From positions 1-24,773 of the IMG/VR virus record IMGVR_UViG_3300018481_000014: a stretch of 24,773 nt of DNA. One strand, given 5' to 3'. Below the pieces are notes generated by a model, which saw nothing but the letters and a program-made list of their open reading frames with translations, made no database searches and was not told the DNA's origin. The position numbers and the translations under genes are program-made. This document shows, piece after piece, positions 13,919 to 21,550 of this stretch (position 1 is the stretch's first letter; each line of letters starts with the position of its first letter). Source of the stretch: a virus.

Positions 13919-14344
13919 ATGGCAACGCAACTGACCGAGCACTTCAGCCTGGAGGAAATGACCCATAGCGATACCGCGAACGCCTGCGGCATCGACAACA
14001 CGGCGCCGCCGGACGTGATCGACAACCTGACCCGGCTCTGCAACGTGCTGGAAGAAGTCCGCGTCGTCTGCGGCAATCATCCGGTGACGATCAATTCCGG
14101 CTATCGCTGCGAGGCGCTCAACGCCGAGGTTGGTGGCGTCGAGGACAGCGCCCATCGCTACGGCCTCGGCGCCGACATTGTCATCCCCGGCTACGGCGAC
14201 CCGACCGACGTTTGGGAGGCGCTGATTTTTGTTGTCGAGGATTTGGGCATAGACCAGCTCATAGACGAATCGGGCGGCGGCGCCCGCTGGGTCCATATCG
14301 GGCTGTGCGAGGGCGAGCCGCGCTGCGAGTGCTTTGCCCTATGA
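13919..14344 (+). CDS. Endolysin, peptidase M15 family (D-Ala-D-Ala carboxypeptidase-like)
   Basis: This 141-aa protein is a compact M15_3-type peptidase that should cut peptidoglycan peptides at lysis. The opening TEHFSLEEMTHSDTA is typical of the family. Zinc ligands are His79 and Asp86 in SAHRYGLGADI and His126 in RWVHIGL. The INSGYRCEALNAEVGG stretch is the conserved substrate-side loop. It has no signal peptide, SAR helix or cell-wall-binding domain, so it needs a holin. AGGGG lies upstream of the ATG. A CATAA-tgaccc-TTATG inverted repeat sits in the 32-bp gap before it. A one-TM protein gene overlaps its stop (ATGA), and together they form a lysis cassette. Confidence 0.9.
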   Translation: MATQLTEHFSLEEMTHSDTANACGIDNTAPPDVIDNLTRLCNVLEEVRVVCGNHPVTINSGYRCEALNAEVGGVEDSAHRYGLGADIVIPGYGDPTDVWEALIFVVEDLGIDQLIDESGGGARWVHIGLCEGEPRCECFAL

Positions 14345-14439
14345 CCGACGACTGGTGGTATCTGCTGCCCGTGCTGGTGGCGATTTCTGCCGTCGTCGCG
14401 TGGCTGGTCCTGCGCTGGATGAACAGGCGCAAGCTGTGA
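14341..14439 (+). CDS. 32-aa single-TM protein after endolysin (lysis accessory or small holin candidate)
   Basis: This 32-aa protein has one strong membrane helix (WYLLPVLVAISAVVAWLVL, about residues 6-24) with an acidic start and a basic end (RWMNRRKL), so N-out/C-in is expected. It is coupled to the endolysin by ATGA and to the methyltransferase by GTGA. Position and topology suggest a lysis role such as a pinholin-like or regulatory peptide. There is no lipobox, so it is not a spanin lipoprotein. Confidence 0.6.
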   Translation: MTDDWWYLLPVLVAISAVVAWLVLRWMNRRKL

Positions 14440-15065
14440 AACCGCTGGCGATTGACCTGTTCTGCGGCCTGGGCGGCTGGACCGAGGGGCTGCTGGCCGA
14501 GGGCTACGAGGTGGTAGGCTTCGACATTGAGCGGCACGAATACGGCGGGAATCGCTATCCCGCCCAGCTCGTCATACAAGACGTGCTGACGCTCCATGGC
14601 CGGCAATTCAGGGACGCGGCGCTGATCGTGGCGTCTCCGCCCTGCCAGGCCTACAGCTATCGGGCAATGCCGTGGAAGCGCGCCAAGGCGCTGCCGCCGC
14701 CGGATAATACCCTGTTTGAATCGTGCTTCCGCATCCAACGCGAGGCGAGCGAAGCGGCGGCCCGGCGTGTTCCGATGGTGGTCGAGAATGTGCGCGGTGC
14801 CCAGCTCTGGGTCGGCCGGGCGCGGTGGAATTTCGGCTCGTTCTATCTGTGGGGCGACGTGCCGGCGCTGATGCCGGCTGGTGTGCCCCGTAAGTTCCAT
14901 GCGAGCGGTGCCGCTTGGTTTGACAGCAATACCAAGGACTCGATGTTCGGGACGCTGGGGCCAGCCTCCTACTGGTCGTCGAGTCCTAAGCGCAAGTTCG
15001 CCAGCGCGATGATCGCCAAGATACCGTTGCCATTGAGCCGGCACATCGCGGCGGTGTACCGATGA
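14436..15065 (+). CDS. DNA cytosine-C5 methyltransferase
   Basis: This 209-aa protein has the core motifs of 5-methylcytosine methyltransferases. Motif I (DLFCGLGGWTEG, residues 7-18) binds S-adenosylmethionine. Motif IV has the Pro-Cys pair with catalytic Cys70 (ASPPCQAYS), and motif VI is VVENV (115-119). The C-terminal part is short, so the target-recognition region is small compared with the usual 300+ aa enzymes. SRHIAAVY at the end may be a reduced motif X. No restriction partner is adjacent, so it probably protects phage DNA from host restriction. The GTG start at 14436 overlaps the preceding stop (GTGA); the stop overlaps the terminase ATG. Confidence 0.88.
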   Translation: MKPLAIDLFCGLGGWTEGLLAEGYEVVGFDIERHEYGGNRYPAQLVIQDVLTLHGRQFRDAALIVASPPCQAYSYRAMPWKRAKALPPPDNTLFESCFRIQREASEAAARRVPMVVENVRGAQLWVGRARWNFGSFYLWGDVPALMPAGVPRKFHASGAAWFDSNTKDSMFGTLGPASYWSSSPKRKFASAMIAKIPLPLSRHIAAVYR

Positions 15066-16585
15066 CCCGCGGCGAGCGTGTCTGTGAATTCATCACCCGG
15101 CATTGCAAGGTGCCCGAGGGCGAGCTGGTCGGCCAGCCGGTCGAGCTGGCGCCATTCCAGCGGCAATTCATTCTTGAGGTGTACGACAACCCGGCCGGCA
15201 CGCGCCGTGGCTACCTGTCGATGGCCAGGAAGAACGCCAAGACGACGCTAATTGCCTTCCTGGTGCTGGCGCACCTGATCGGACCCGAGGCCAAGCAGAA
15301 CGCGCAGATTGTGTCCGGTGGCCTGACCCGCAGCCAGGCGGCGCTGGTGTTTGACCTCGCGGTCAAGGTGTGTCGGCTCAACCCGAAGCTGGCGCGCCTG
15401 GTTCATGTGGTCGATTCGCTGAAGCGCATGAAGGGCCTGGCGCTCAATACAGAATATCGCGCTCTGAGCGCCCAGGCCGGCGCCGCTCACGGCCTGTCGC
15501 CGCTGGTCGCCATCCTGGACGAAGTCGGACAGATCGACGCCGAATCCTCACCATTCGTGGAGGCAATCACCACGGCCCAGGGCGCCTATGCGGCGCCGCT
15601 GCTGTTCGCCATCTCGACCAGCGCCCGCAGCGATCAAAGCATGTTCTCGATATGGCTGGACGACGCCAAGCGCACCGGCGACCCGTCCATCGTTGTCCAT
15701 GAATACCGGGCACCCGATGGCTGCGAGGTCGATGACCCGAAGGCGTGGGCCGCCGCTAACCCGGCGCTGGGCATCTTCCGCAGCGAGGGCGACCTGGCCA
15801 AAGCGGCCGAGCGTGCCAAGCGGCTGCCCAGCGAAGAAGCGGCGTTCAGAAACCTCTATTTGAATCAACGCATTGCCCTTGAGTCGCTGTTCATCGCCCC
15901 GACCTTGTGGCGCGACAACGGCGACGCGCCAAACCTCGAGGTGATGAAGGCCAACACGCTGGCGATCGGATTAGATTTATCGGCCAGGGGCGACCTCACG
16001 GCGGCGGTGCTGGCGGCCCGCGACGAGGATGGGACGGGCCATGTCCACCTGTTGCCGTTCGTGTTCACCCCGGCCGGCACGATTGGCGAGCGTTCCCGCC
16101 GCGATCGGGCGCCCTATGAACAGTGGGCAAAGGATGGCTACCTGGTCGCGGTGCCCGGCGACGTGATCGAATACGACTACGTGTCCGGCTACCTCGCCCG
16201 CGAGCTGGAGACGCTGGGCCTGGACCCGGCGGTGGTCGCCTTTGATCGGTGGCGTATCAAGGAATTCCAGCGTAGCGCGATGGATACGGGTTTTGGCGGT
16301 GCCGCCGACTGGCAGGCCATCCCGCAGACCTACAGCGGCATGAGCCCGCGCCTCGAGGCGTTTGAAAGCCTGCTGCTGCAACGCCGCATCCGCCACGGCT
16401 GCCATCCGCTGCTAACGATGGCCGCAGCCAATGCCGTCACGAAGCTAGACCCGGCCGGCAACCGCATCCTGAACAAGGAGCGCGGCCGGCGGCGCATCGA
16501 CCCGCTGGTGGCGGCGGTGATGGCGGCGTTCGCGGTCTATGACGGCGCGGCGGCGGATTTCGACGCCAAGGCGTGGATTGGCTAG
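15062..16585 (+). CDS. terL: Terminase large subunit
   Basis: This 507-aa protein is an HK97-type packaging motor of the Terminase_1 family. The ATPase half has a Walker-A-like ARKNAKTT (55-62), a Walker B LVAILDE (148-154) and a coupling motif in AISTSAR (183-189). The nuclease half begins at AIGLDLSARGDLTA (301-314), where Asp305 is the first metal ligand. FDRWRIKEF and RRIDPLVAAVMA later supply further acidic positions. It translocates DNA into the prohead and cuts it. It starts in an ATGA overlap with the methyltransferase gene and is followed, in overlap, by a small membrane-protein gene. Confidence 0.95.
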   Translation: MTRGERVCEFITRHCKVPEGELVGQPVELAPFQRQFILEVYDNPAGTRRGYLSMARKNAKTTLIAFLVLAHLIGPEAKQNAQIVSGGLTRSQAALVFDLAVKVCRLNPKLARLVHVVDSLKRMKGLALNTEYRALSAQAGAAHGLSPLVAILDEVGQIDAESSPFVEAITTAQGAYAAPLLFAISTSARSDQSMFSIWLDDAKRTGDPSIVVHEYRAPDGCEVDDPKAWAAANPALGIFRSEGDLAKAAERAKRLPSEEAAFRNLYLNQRIALESLFIAPTLWRDNGDAPNLEVMKANTLAIGLDLSARGDLTAAVLAARDEDGTGHVHLLPFVFTPAGTIGERSRRDRAPYEQWAKDGYLVAVPGDVIEYDYVSGYLARELETLGLDPAVVAFDRWRIKEFQRSAMDTGFGGAADWQAIPQTYSGMSPRLEAFESLLLQRRIRHGCHPLLTMAAANAVTKLDPAGNRILNKERGRRRIDPLVAAVMAAFAVYDGAAADFDAKAWIG

Positions 16586-16722
16586 TATTGCCGTTGCTGG
16601 CCGTAATGCTCTGGGCTGCGGTGGGCTGGGCGATGGATTTCTGGAACGATGAAGGCGCGATAAGCCTCGTGATATTGGCAATGGCTATATTGTTCTTCCT
16701 GATTCCCCTGGTGATGCCGTGA
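16573..16722 (+). CDS. 49-aa two-TM protein overlapping terL
   Basis: Read from GTG 16573, this frame gives a 49-aa protein with two clear membrane helices (VLPLLAVMLWAAVGWAM and ISLVILAMAILFFLIPLVM) joined by a short acidic turn (FWNDEGA). It overlaps the terL end by 13 bases; ATG 16606 is an alternative that would cut into the first helix. The Shine-Dalgarno is weak. Strong hydrophobic patterning over its whole length makes chance unlikely. The role is unknown; a small holin, antiholin or exclusion protein is possible. Confidence 0.55.
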   Translation: MDWLVLPLLAVMLWAAVGWAMDFWNDEGAISLVILAMAILFFLIPLVMP

Positions 16723-16738
16723 CCTACATGGTGTAGAA

Positions 16739-16770
16739 ATCCCCAAAAGGGCCACCAGTCCTAGGGGGAT
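16739..16770 (+). promoter_or_regulatory. Possible hairpin covering the prohead protease ribosome-binding site
   Basis: ATCCCC (16739-16744) can pair with GGGGAT (16765-16770), which is the Shine-Dalgarno of the GTG at 16774. An inner AGG/CCT pair (16748-16750 with 16760-16762) is compatible. The loop is long, so stability is modest. Confidence 0.35.
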
Positions 16771-16773
16771 ACC

Positions 16774-17400
16774 GTGACGGGCTTGTCACCGTTCCGTGCT
16801 TGTTCGACCTGGATTACGAAGGCCGTCGATGATGACCAGCGCATCATTGAGGGCGTGGCATCCAGTTCCGCGACCGACAACGCCGGCGACCAGCTCTTGT
16901 CCAGGGGCGCGGTGTTCAAGCTGCCCATGCCGCTTCTGATGCAGCACGACCGCGATCGGCCGGTCGGTGACGTGATCGTAGCCAGGGCATCCGATACCGA
17001 AATCACCGTCCGCGCCCAAATCGCCCGCGATACTGGCCTGGCCTACGTCGAGGACGCATGGAAGCAAATACGCGGTGGCCTGGTCAAAGGCCTGTCGATC
17101 GGCGCCCAGCCGCTCAAGGCCGAGCCGATCATGGACAAAGCCGGCCAGATGACCGGCGTGCGCTACACGGCCTGGCGCTGGATGGAACTGTCGGCCGTGA
17201 CCCTGCCCATGAACATGGACGCCACGATTGACGTGATTCGCGCTTTCGATCCGTGGGGAGCGGCGGCATTCAGCCGGCCCGAACTGCGGCACGAGGGCGA
17301 CGACGGCCCCGAGCCCGTGGGCCACGACTACCTGACCACCCGGCCCCGCGCCATTGCCGCCCTGACGGCGGCATCGCGTGCCTTACTGCATCGAGGCTAG
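16774..17400 (+). CDS. HK97-family prohead protease
   Basis: This 208-aa protein is an HK97-type maturation protease, which removes the delta domain of the capsid protein in the prohead and then itself. The N-terminal strand IIEGVASSSATDNAGDQLLS is diagnostic. The probable catalytic His58 is in LMQHDRDRPVG and Ser108 is in KGLSIGA, with an acidic partner likely in the WMELSAVTLP strand. The GTG start is chosen for AGGGGG five bases upstream. The final ~40 residues are a variable tail likely lost on autoprocessing. It is directly followed by the capsid gene. Confidence 0.92.
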   Translation: MTGLSPFRACSTWITKAVDDDQRIIEGVASSSATDNAGDQLLSRGAVFKLPMPLLMQHDRDRPVGDVIVARASDTEITVRAQIARDTGLAYVEDAWKQIRGGLVKGLSIGAQPLKAEPIMDKAGQMTGVRYTAWRWMELSAVTLPMNMDATIDVIRAFDPWGAAAFSRPELRHEGDDGPEPVGHDYLTTRPRAIAALTAASRALLHRG

Positions 17401-17403
17401 ATC

Positions 17404-18810
17404 ATGTCCGTATCAGAACAGATTGCCGCGCTCGCCACCAAGCTCGCCGGCGACCGAACCATGCTGGAAAACCTCATCCGCTCGCTGGATGACAAGCCCA
17501 ATGACACGACCATTACCGCCCAGGTCGACCAGCTCTCGGGCAGCGTGACCGCCGACAGTGCGACCCTGTCGACCTTGCAGAACGCCGAACGCGCCCTGAT
17601 GACCCGCGCCCAGCCGGTGGCGCCGTCGATCATCACCGCCCGCCCGCGTGAGCAAGTGAAGCCGGAACACGTTTGGCGCGCCGGCGTGGTTTGCGCCGAC
17701 GCCTATTTCAGCGGCCGGCCCTATGAGGAAATCGTGCGCGAGCGTTACCCCGACTCGGTGCTGACCCAGCATCTTTGCACGGTGGCGCTCAACCGTTCCG
17801 CACCGGGCCGCGGGTTTGAGGTGCTAACGCGGGAATTCCTGACCAGGGCGACGCAAGGGCCGGCGAACACCTACACGCCCGGCTATGCCCAGGAACTCGT
17901 CCACCAGACCTACGCGGCATTCATGGACCTGTTGCAGGAAGAATCCGCGGTGGCAAAGATTGCCTGGCGCGGTGATTCCTTCACCAACGGTTCGCCCATC
18001 GTGGTGCCCTACCGCGACACCCGCGGCGCGTTCCCCGACAACTTTGAAGCGGCGTTTAGGCGCGAGGGCGACCCCATCCGCGTCGGCCGCCTGGCGACCA
18101 CGTCCAAGACGCTCTACCCCTACAGCATGGGCGTTATTGGCACGATGACCCGCGAACTCATGCGCCGGTCGACGCCGTCGATCGAGGCCATGATCCGCAA
18201 GGCCATGCTCGAAGATACCGCGGCCATCCTCGATAACGTGGTCTTTGGCGCCACCGCAGCCGTTACCGGCGTTAAGCCCGCCGGCCTGCTGTGGGGCATC
18301 AATGCCGCTGATACCCGCGTGGCCACGGCGACGCCGACGCCGGCCGACATCGACATGGACCTCAACAAGATGATCAACCAGCTCGTCGCGGTGCGCGGCC
18401 TGGGTGGTCCCCGGACCTACTGGGTGATGAACCGCAGCAACGCCGCGGTGCTGGCCGGCCTGCAAACGGCGCTGGGCACGCCGGTCAATCCCGGCACGAC
18501 CATGAACGGCGGCACGCTGAAGGGGTTTTCGGTGGCGACCTCGTCCAAGTTCCCGGTCGACCAAATCCTGCTGGTCGACGCCGACGCCATCTTCTTTGTC
18601 GGCGGCGCGCCGGAATTTGAAATGTCGACCGAAGCGACGTTGCACGAAGAAAACACGACGCCGCTACAGATTGGCGCCCCGGCGACGCCGGTGCGCTCGC
18701 TGTTCCAGACCAACAGCGCCGCGCTCAGGATGATTCAGGAAGTCTCCTGGGATGACCTGCGCGTCGGCGCCATCCAGCAATTGACCGCGGTGGCCTGGGT
18801 CACGCCGTAA
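17404..18810 (+). CDS. Major capsid protein, HK97 fold with N-terminal delta domain
   Basis: This 468-aa protein is longer than a bare HK97-fold shell protein because its first ~100 residues are a helical delta/scaffold domain (SEQIAALATKLAGDRTMLEN and following coiled coil). The mature part begins before the FLTRATQGPANTYTPGYAQE stretch. It shows the HK97-fold order: LGTPVNPGTTMNGGTLKGFS near the E-loop/P-domain, and VSWDDLRVGAIQQLTAVAW at the C-terminus. No separate scaffold gene is present, which agrees with a covalent delta domain. GAGG lies about nine bases upstream of the ATG. A hairpin and a terminator follow the stop. Confidence 0.94.
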   Translation: MSVSEQIAALATKLAGDRTMLENLIRSLDDKPNDTTITAQVDQLSGSVTADSATLSTLQNAERALMTRAQPVAPSIITARPREQVKPEHVWRAGVVCADAYFSGRPYEEIVRERYPDSVLTQHLCTVALNRSAPGRGFEVLTREFLTRATQGPANTYTPGYAQELVHQTYAAFMDLLQEESAVAKIAWRGDSFTNGSPIVVPYRDTRGAFPDNFEAAFRREGDPIRVGRLATTSKTLYPYSMGVIGTMTRELMRRSTPSIEAMIRKAMLEDTAAILDNVVFGATAAVTGVKPAGLLWGINAADTRVATATPTPADIDMDLNKMINQLVAVRGLGGPRTYWVMNRSNAAVLAGLQTALGTPVNPGTTMNGGTLKGFSVATSSKFPVDQILLVDADAIFFVGGAPEFEMSTEATLHEENTTPLQIGAPATPVRSLFQTNSAALRMIQEVSWDDLRVGAIQQLTAVAWVTP

Positions 18811-18820
18811 GATGAGGGGT

Positions 18821-18850
18821 GCGGGTTGCTTTGCGTGGATAGCAACCCGC
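18821..18850 (+). other. Perfect 10-bp stem hairpin after the capsid gene
   Basis: GCGGGTTGCT (18821-18830) pairs perfectly with AGCAACCCGC (18841-18850) around a 10-nt loop. It lies between the capsid stop and the terminator hairpin and has no T-run of its own. It may protect the capsid mRNA 3' end from exonucleases. Confidence 0.65.
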
Positions 18851-18857
18851 CCGATTA

Positions 18858-18895
18858 GGGGAGGCCTGGCGTAGCGGCCAGCCTCCCCACTTTTT
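18858..18895 (+). terminator. Intrinsic terminator between capsid and downstream head genes
   Basis: GGGGAGGC (18858-18865) pairs with GCCTCCCC (18881-18888). The stem extends through TGGC/GCCA with one bulged C, and the right arm is followed by AC and five T residues (18891-18895). The T-run is short, and the next gene's Shine-Dalgarno starts directly after it. Partial termination, giving more capsid than portal transcript, is the likely purpose. Confidence 0.7.
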
Positions 18896-18908
18896 GAAAG
18901 GGCACGCC

Positions 18909-19175
18909 ATGGCGCTGGCTAATCATCTGCTGACGGCCTGGGTTTGGCAGGGAACCGCAGCCGACAAGGCCGTGGGATTTGTCACCATGACAAAGGCCGA
19001 ATTTGACGCCGCGAAAGCCGAGGGGCGCGCTCAAGACCCTCGCGTCGGCGCCCTGCACCTGAAGCCCATCACCCGCGCCCTGTTCGTGCCGGCGCCGCCG
19101 CCGGAAGGCACGCCCGCCACCGCGCCGGCGCGGCGCGGCCGGCCGTCCACCAAGTTTGTCCAGGCCGAGGGCTAG
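18909..19175 (+). CDS. Small head-module protein of unknown function (88 aa)
   Basis: This 88-aa protein starts at ATG 18909, nine bases after GAAAGGG. Residues ~1-60 are a compact alpha/beta sequence (TAWVWQGTAADKAVGFVTMT, then KAEFDAAKAEGRAQDPRVGA, then LKPITRALFVPAP). The end is Pro/Ala-rich and basic (PARRGRPSTKFVQAEG). Its place between capsid and portal suggests a decoration or assembly factor. No family is recognised. Two bases separate it from the portal TTG start. Confidence 0.65.
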   Translation: MALANHLLTAWVWQGTAADKAVGFVTMTKAEFDAAKAEGRAQDPRVGALHLKPITRALFVPAPPPEGTPATAPARRGRPSTKFVQAEG

Positions 19176-19177
19176 AC

Positions 19178-20557
19178 TTGTTCCAGTGGCTCCGCCGCGC
19201 CATTGCCGAAGGCGCCTGGCGTATGGCGTATGGGTCAAGCATCGAAAGCGGCCGGCTATTTGAAATCCCGTTCGGCAACGGTTGGGAGAGGGGCTTGCGC
19301 TTGCAGGGCGGCCCGATCGACGGGCGCGGCGTGCCGGCCGCCTATGCCTGCGTCATGGCGTTCGCCCGCGCCATCAGCCAGTGCTATCCCGAACACAAGC
19401 GCCTGAATGACGCCGGCAAGCGCGAGGTGATCAACACGTCACCGGCATCGCGGCTGATGCGAGCGCCGAACAGCTATCAGACGTTTGACCAGTGGTTGTT
19501 CAACATCGTCGCCAGCATGGGCTTTGACGGCGAGGCGCTGGCGCTGATCGTGCGCGACGATCGCCAGGCCCCTGTGGCGCTCCACCAGGTACCGCGCCGC
19601 GCCTGGCAGCCCTGGGTCGATCCCGATAGCGGCGCGGTGTTCTATCAAATCGTCGATTCGCCCGATGGCCTGTACCGCATGGGCGCCCTGCTGTTGGTTC
19701 CGGCGCGAGACTGTATCCACTTCCGCCAGCATACCCCGCGCCATCCTCTCGTCGGTGAAACCGACCTGGCGGCGGCGGCGCTGGCCACCGGCATCAACGT
19801 CGCCCTGTCGTCTGCCCAGGCGGCATTTTTCAACAACATGGCCAGGCCGGCCGGCATCCTGTCGACCGACCAGGCTCTTAGCCGTGACCAGATGACCCGG
19901 CTGCGCGAGGCCTTTGAAGCCCAGGCGGCCGGCCTGTCTCAAGGCAAGCTCCCCATCCTGGGCAACGGGTTGAAGTTTCAGCCGCTCGCCATCAACAGCG
20001 TTGACGCGCAATTGATAGAAACCCAGCGGATGAGCGTTGAAGAAATCGCCCGCGTGGAAGGGGTACCCCTTCCGATCATTGGCGATTTGAGCAAGGCCAC
20101 CTTCAACAACACCGAGCAGCTCATCAATCTTTGGCTGTCGATTAGCCTGGGCAGCAAGATCGAGAACATCGAACGCACGCTAGACCGGGCCTTTGGGTTC
20201 GACCGGCTGGACTATGTCGAGCTGGACACCAACGCCCTGCTACGGACCGACCTGGCGGCGCGCATCGACGCCCTGACCAAGGGCGTCCAGGGCGGGCTCT
20301 ACACACCTAATGAGGCCCGCGAGTTGGAGGGGCTCGACCCGAAGGCGCAAGGCAACGAACCGATGTTGCAGGCGCAGATGACGCCGTTGTCATATTTGGG
20401 CAAGATTGCCGAACAGGCGGCCAAGCCGGCGCCGGCGCCGGTGGCCTCCAAGCCGACGGCCGAGAACGACGACGCGCCCGATCCCGAGAAGTCTTTTGAC
20501 CCGGCGCTGGCGGCGACCTTGCTGCGCGCCCGACTGGAAAGGCGCGCCCATGCCTGA
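19178..20557 (+). CDS. Portal protein, HK97 family
   Basis: This 459-aa protein matches HK97-type portals, which form the ring at the capsid vertex through which DNA passes. Conserved stretches include GVPAAYACVMAFARAISQCY near residues 50-70 and the NSYQTFDQWLFNIVASMGFD block. Others are NMARPAGILSTDQALSRDQM, RVEGVPLPIIGDLSKATFNN and LWLSISLGSKIENIERTLDR. The last ~50 residues are Pro/Ala-rich. The TTG at 19178 is preceded by GAGGG at six bases; ATG 19223 is an alternative that would remove 15 residues. The gene follows the capsid gene, whereas HK97-type phages normally place it between terL and the protease. Confidence 0.94.
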   Translation: MFQWLRRAIAEGAWRMAYGSSIESGRLFEIPFGNGWERGLRLQGGPIDGRGVPAAYACVMAFARAISQCYPEHKRLNDAGKREVINTSPASRLMRAPNSYQTFDQWLFNIVASMGFDGEALALIVRDDRQAPVALHQVPRRAWQPWVDPDSGAVFYQIVDSPDGLYRMGALLLVPARDCIHFRQHTPRHPLVGETDLAAAALATGINVALSSAQAAFFNNMARPAGILSTDQALSRDQMTRLREAFEAQAAGLSQGKLPILGNGLKFQPLAINSVDAQLIETQRMSVEEIARVEGVPLPIIGDLSKATFNNTEQLINLWLSISLGSKIENIERTLDRAFGFDRLDYVELDTNALLRTDLAARIDALTKGVQGGLYTPNEARELEGLDPKAQGNEPMLQAQMTPLSYLGKIAEQAAKPAPAPVASKPTAENDDAPDPEKSFDPALAATLLRARLERRAHA

Positions 20558-20960
20558 CCTGGAAACCACGATGGTAGACTGGCTGGAACCGCTGATACGG
20601 CGTCTTGAGGCGGCCGAGGCGGACCTGGCCACGCTCAAGGCGCACCGCCTCGACGCGCCGGCCTGGGCGCCCGGCGTCTATCGCCAGGGCGACGTGGTCC
20701 AGCATTTTCACGGCCAGTATTTCGAGGCGACGGCCGACACCCACCTTGAGCCCGGCGACGGCATCGCCTGGCGCCGGCTGGGCTTGCACGGCTTTCGCTA
20801 CCGCGGCCTGTACGTCGAGGGCGCCGACTATGAAGCGGGCGACCTCGTGACCCGCGACGGCGGCATGATGCTGCAAACCACCGGCGCCCTGACCTGGTTC
20901 GTGCTGCGCGGAAAGACCGGCAAGAACGCGCCCCGCCCGCTGGTGGAGGCGGCGGCATGA
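20550..20960 (+). CDS. Probable glycan-binding-like head decoration protein
   Basis: This 136-aa protein overlaps the portal stop by eight bases. Residues ~1-30 form a coiled-coil-like helix (MVDWLEPLIRRLEAAEADLA). Two repeats of a short beta module follow, patterned as W/Y-x-x-G-x-Y-x-x-G-D-x-V: APGVYRQGDVVQHFHGQYFE (about 39-58) and YRGLYVEGADYEAGDLVT (about 84-101). The module is that of chitin-binding CBM5/12 domains. A coiled coil plus carbohydrate-binding modules in the head operon suggests a capsid-bound fibre or decoration protein that holds the virion to glycans. It may equally be purely structural. Confidence 0.6.
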   Translation: MPDLETTMVDWLEPLIRRLEAAEADLATLKAHRLDAPAWAPGVYRQGDVVQHFHGQYFEATADTHLEPGDGIAWRRLGLHGFRYRGLYVEGADYEAGDLVTRDGGMMLQTTGALTWFVLRGKTGKNAPRPLVEAAA

Positions 20961-21550
20961 GCTGGGTTGACGACACCCTGGAGGATTTCAAGACGTGGCT
21001 GGGCGGCACGCCGGACGACGCCGCGGCGACGCGGGCGCTCACCCTGGCGCTGGCGACCGTCGAGACCTGGCTAGACCGGCCGCTGGAAAAGGCAGAGCGG
21101 GTTCAAGAGGATTGGCCGGCCTACGGTGTTATTTTGTTGCGCGCCTGGCCGGTCGAGAGCGTATCGGCTTTGACAATTATCAACGGCCCGCCGCTCGACC
21201 TGGCCAATCTGCGGCTGGACAAGCGCACCGGCCGGCTGCTGGCGCCGGGCTGCTACTACACCCAGGCGACAACAACCTATGTCGGCGGATTCGACCCCAT
21301 GCCGGCCGACCTTGAGCTGGCGCTGTGGCAGATCGCGGCGGCGTTTTATCCGACCGCGCAGTCGGCCGGCGGCGCGTCGACCGGCCAGGCCGTCAAGCGC
21401 GTGACCACGCCCGATGTCGGTACGGTGGAATTCGTGTCGAGCGGCGCCGCCGGTGGGTCGGCCGATGCGATCCTGGGCGCGACCCTGTCACCACAGATCG
21501 AAAGCCTGCTGCAACGCTATCGCGCCGAGTCGGTCGTGGGTGGCGCCTGA
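20957..21550 (+). CDS. Head-tail connector protein (HK97 gp6-like adaptor)
   Basis: This 197-aa protein starts in an ATGA overlap. It shows the gp6-like pattern: an N-terminal helix pair (LEDFKTWLGG, then TRALTLALATVETWLDRPLE), a beta segment with RAWPVESVSALTIINGPP, and a helix LELALWQIAAAFYPTAQ. A linker and the C-terminal helix (IESLLQRYRAES) end the protein. These adaptors form a ring under the portal. Position after the portal block and before the stopper gene supports the call. A DUF3199-like name would mean the same role. Confidence 0.75.
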   Translation: MSWVDDTLEDFKTWLGGTPDDAAATRALTLALATVETWLDRPLEKAERVQEDWPAYGVILLRAWPVESVSALTIINGPPLDLANLRLDKRTGRLLAPGCYYTQATTTYVGGFDPMPADLELALWQIAAAFYPTAQSAGGASTGQAVKRVTTPDVGTVEFVSSGAAGGSADAILGATLSPQIESLLQRYRAESVVGGA

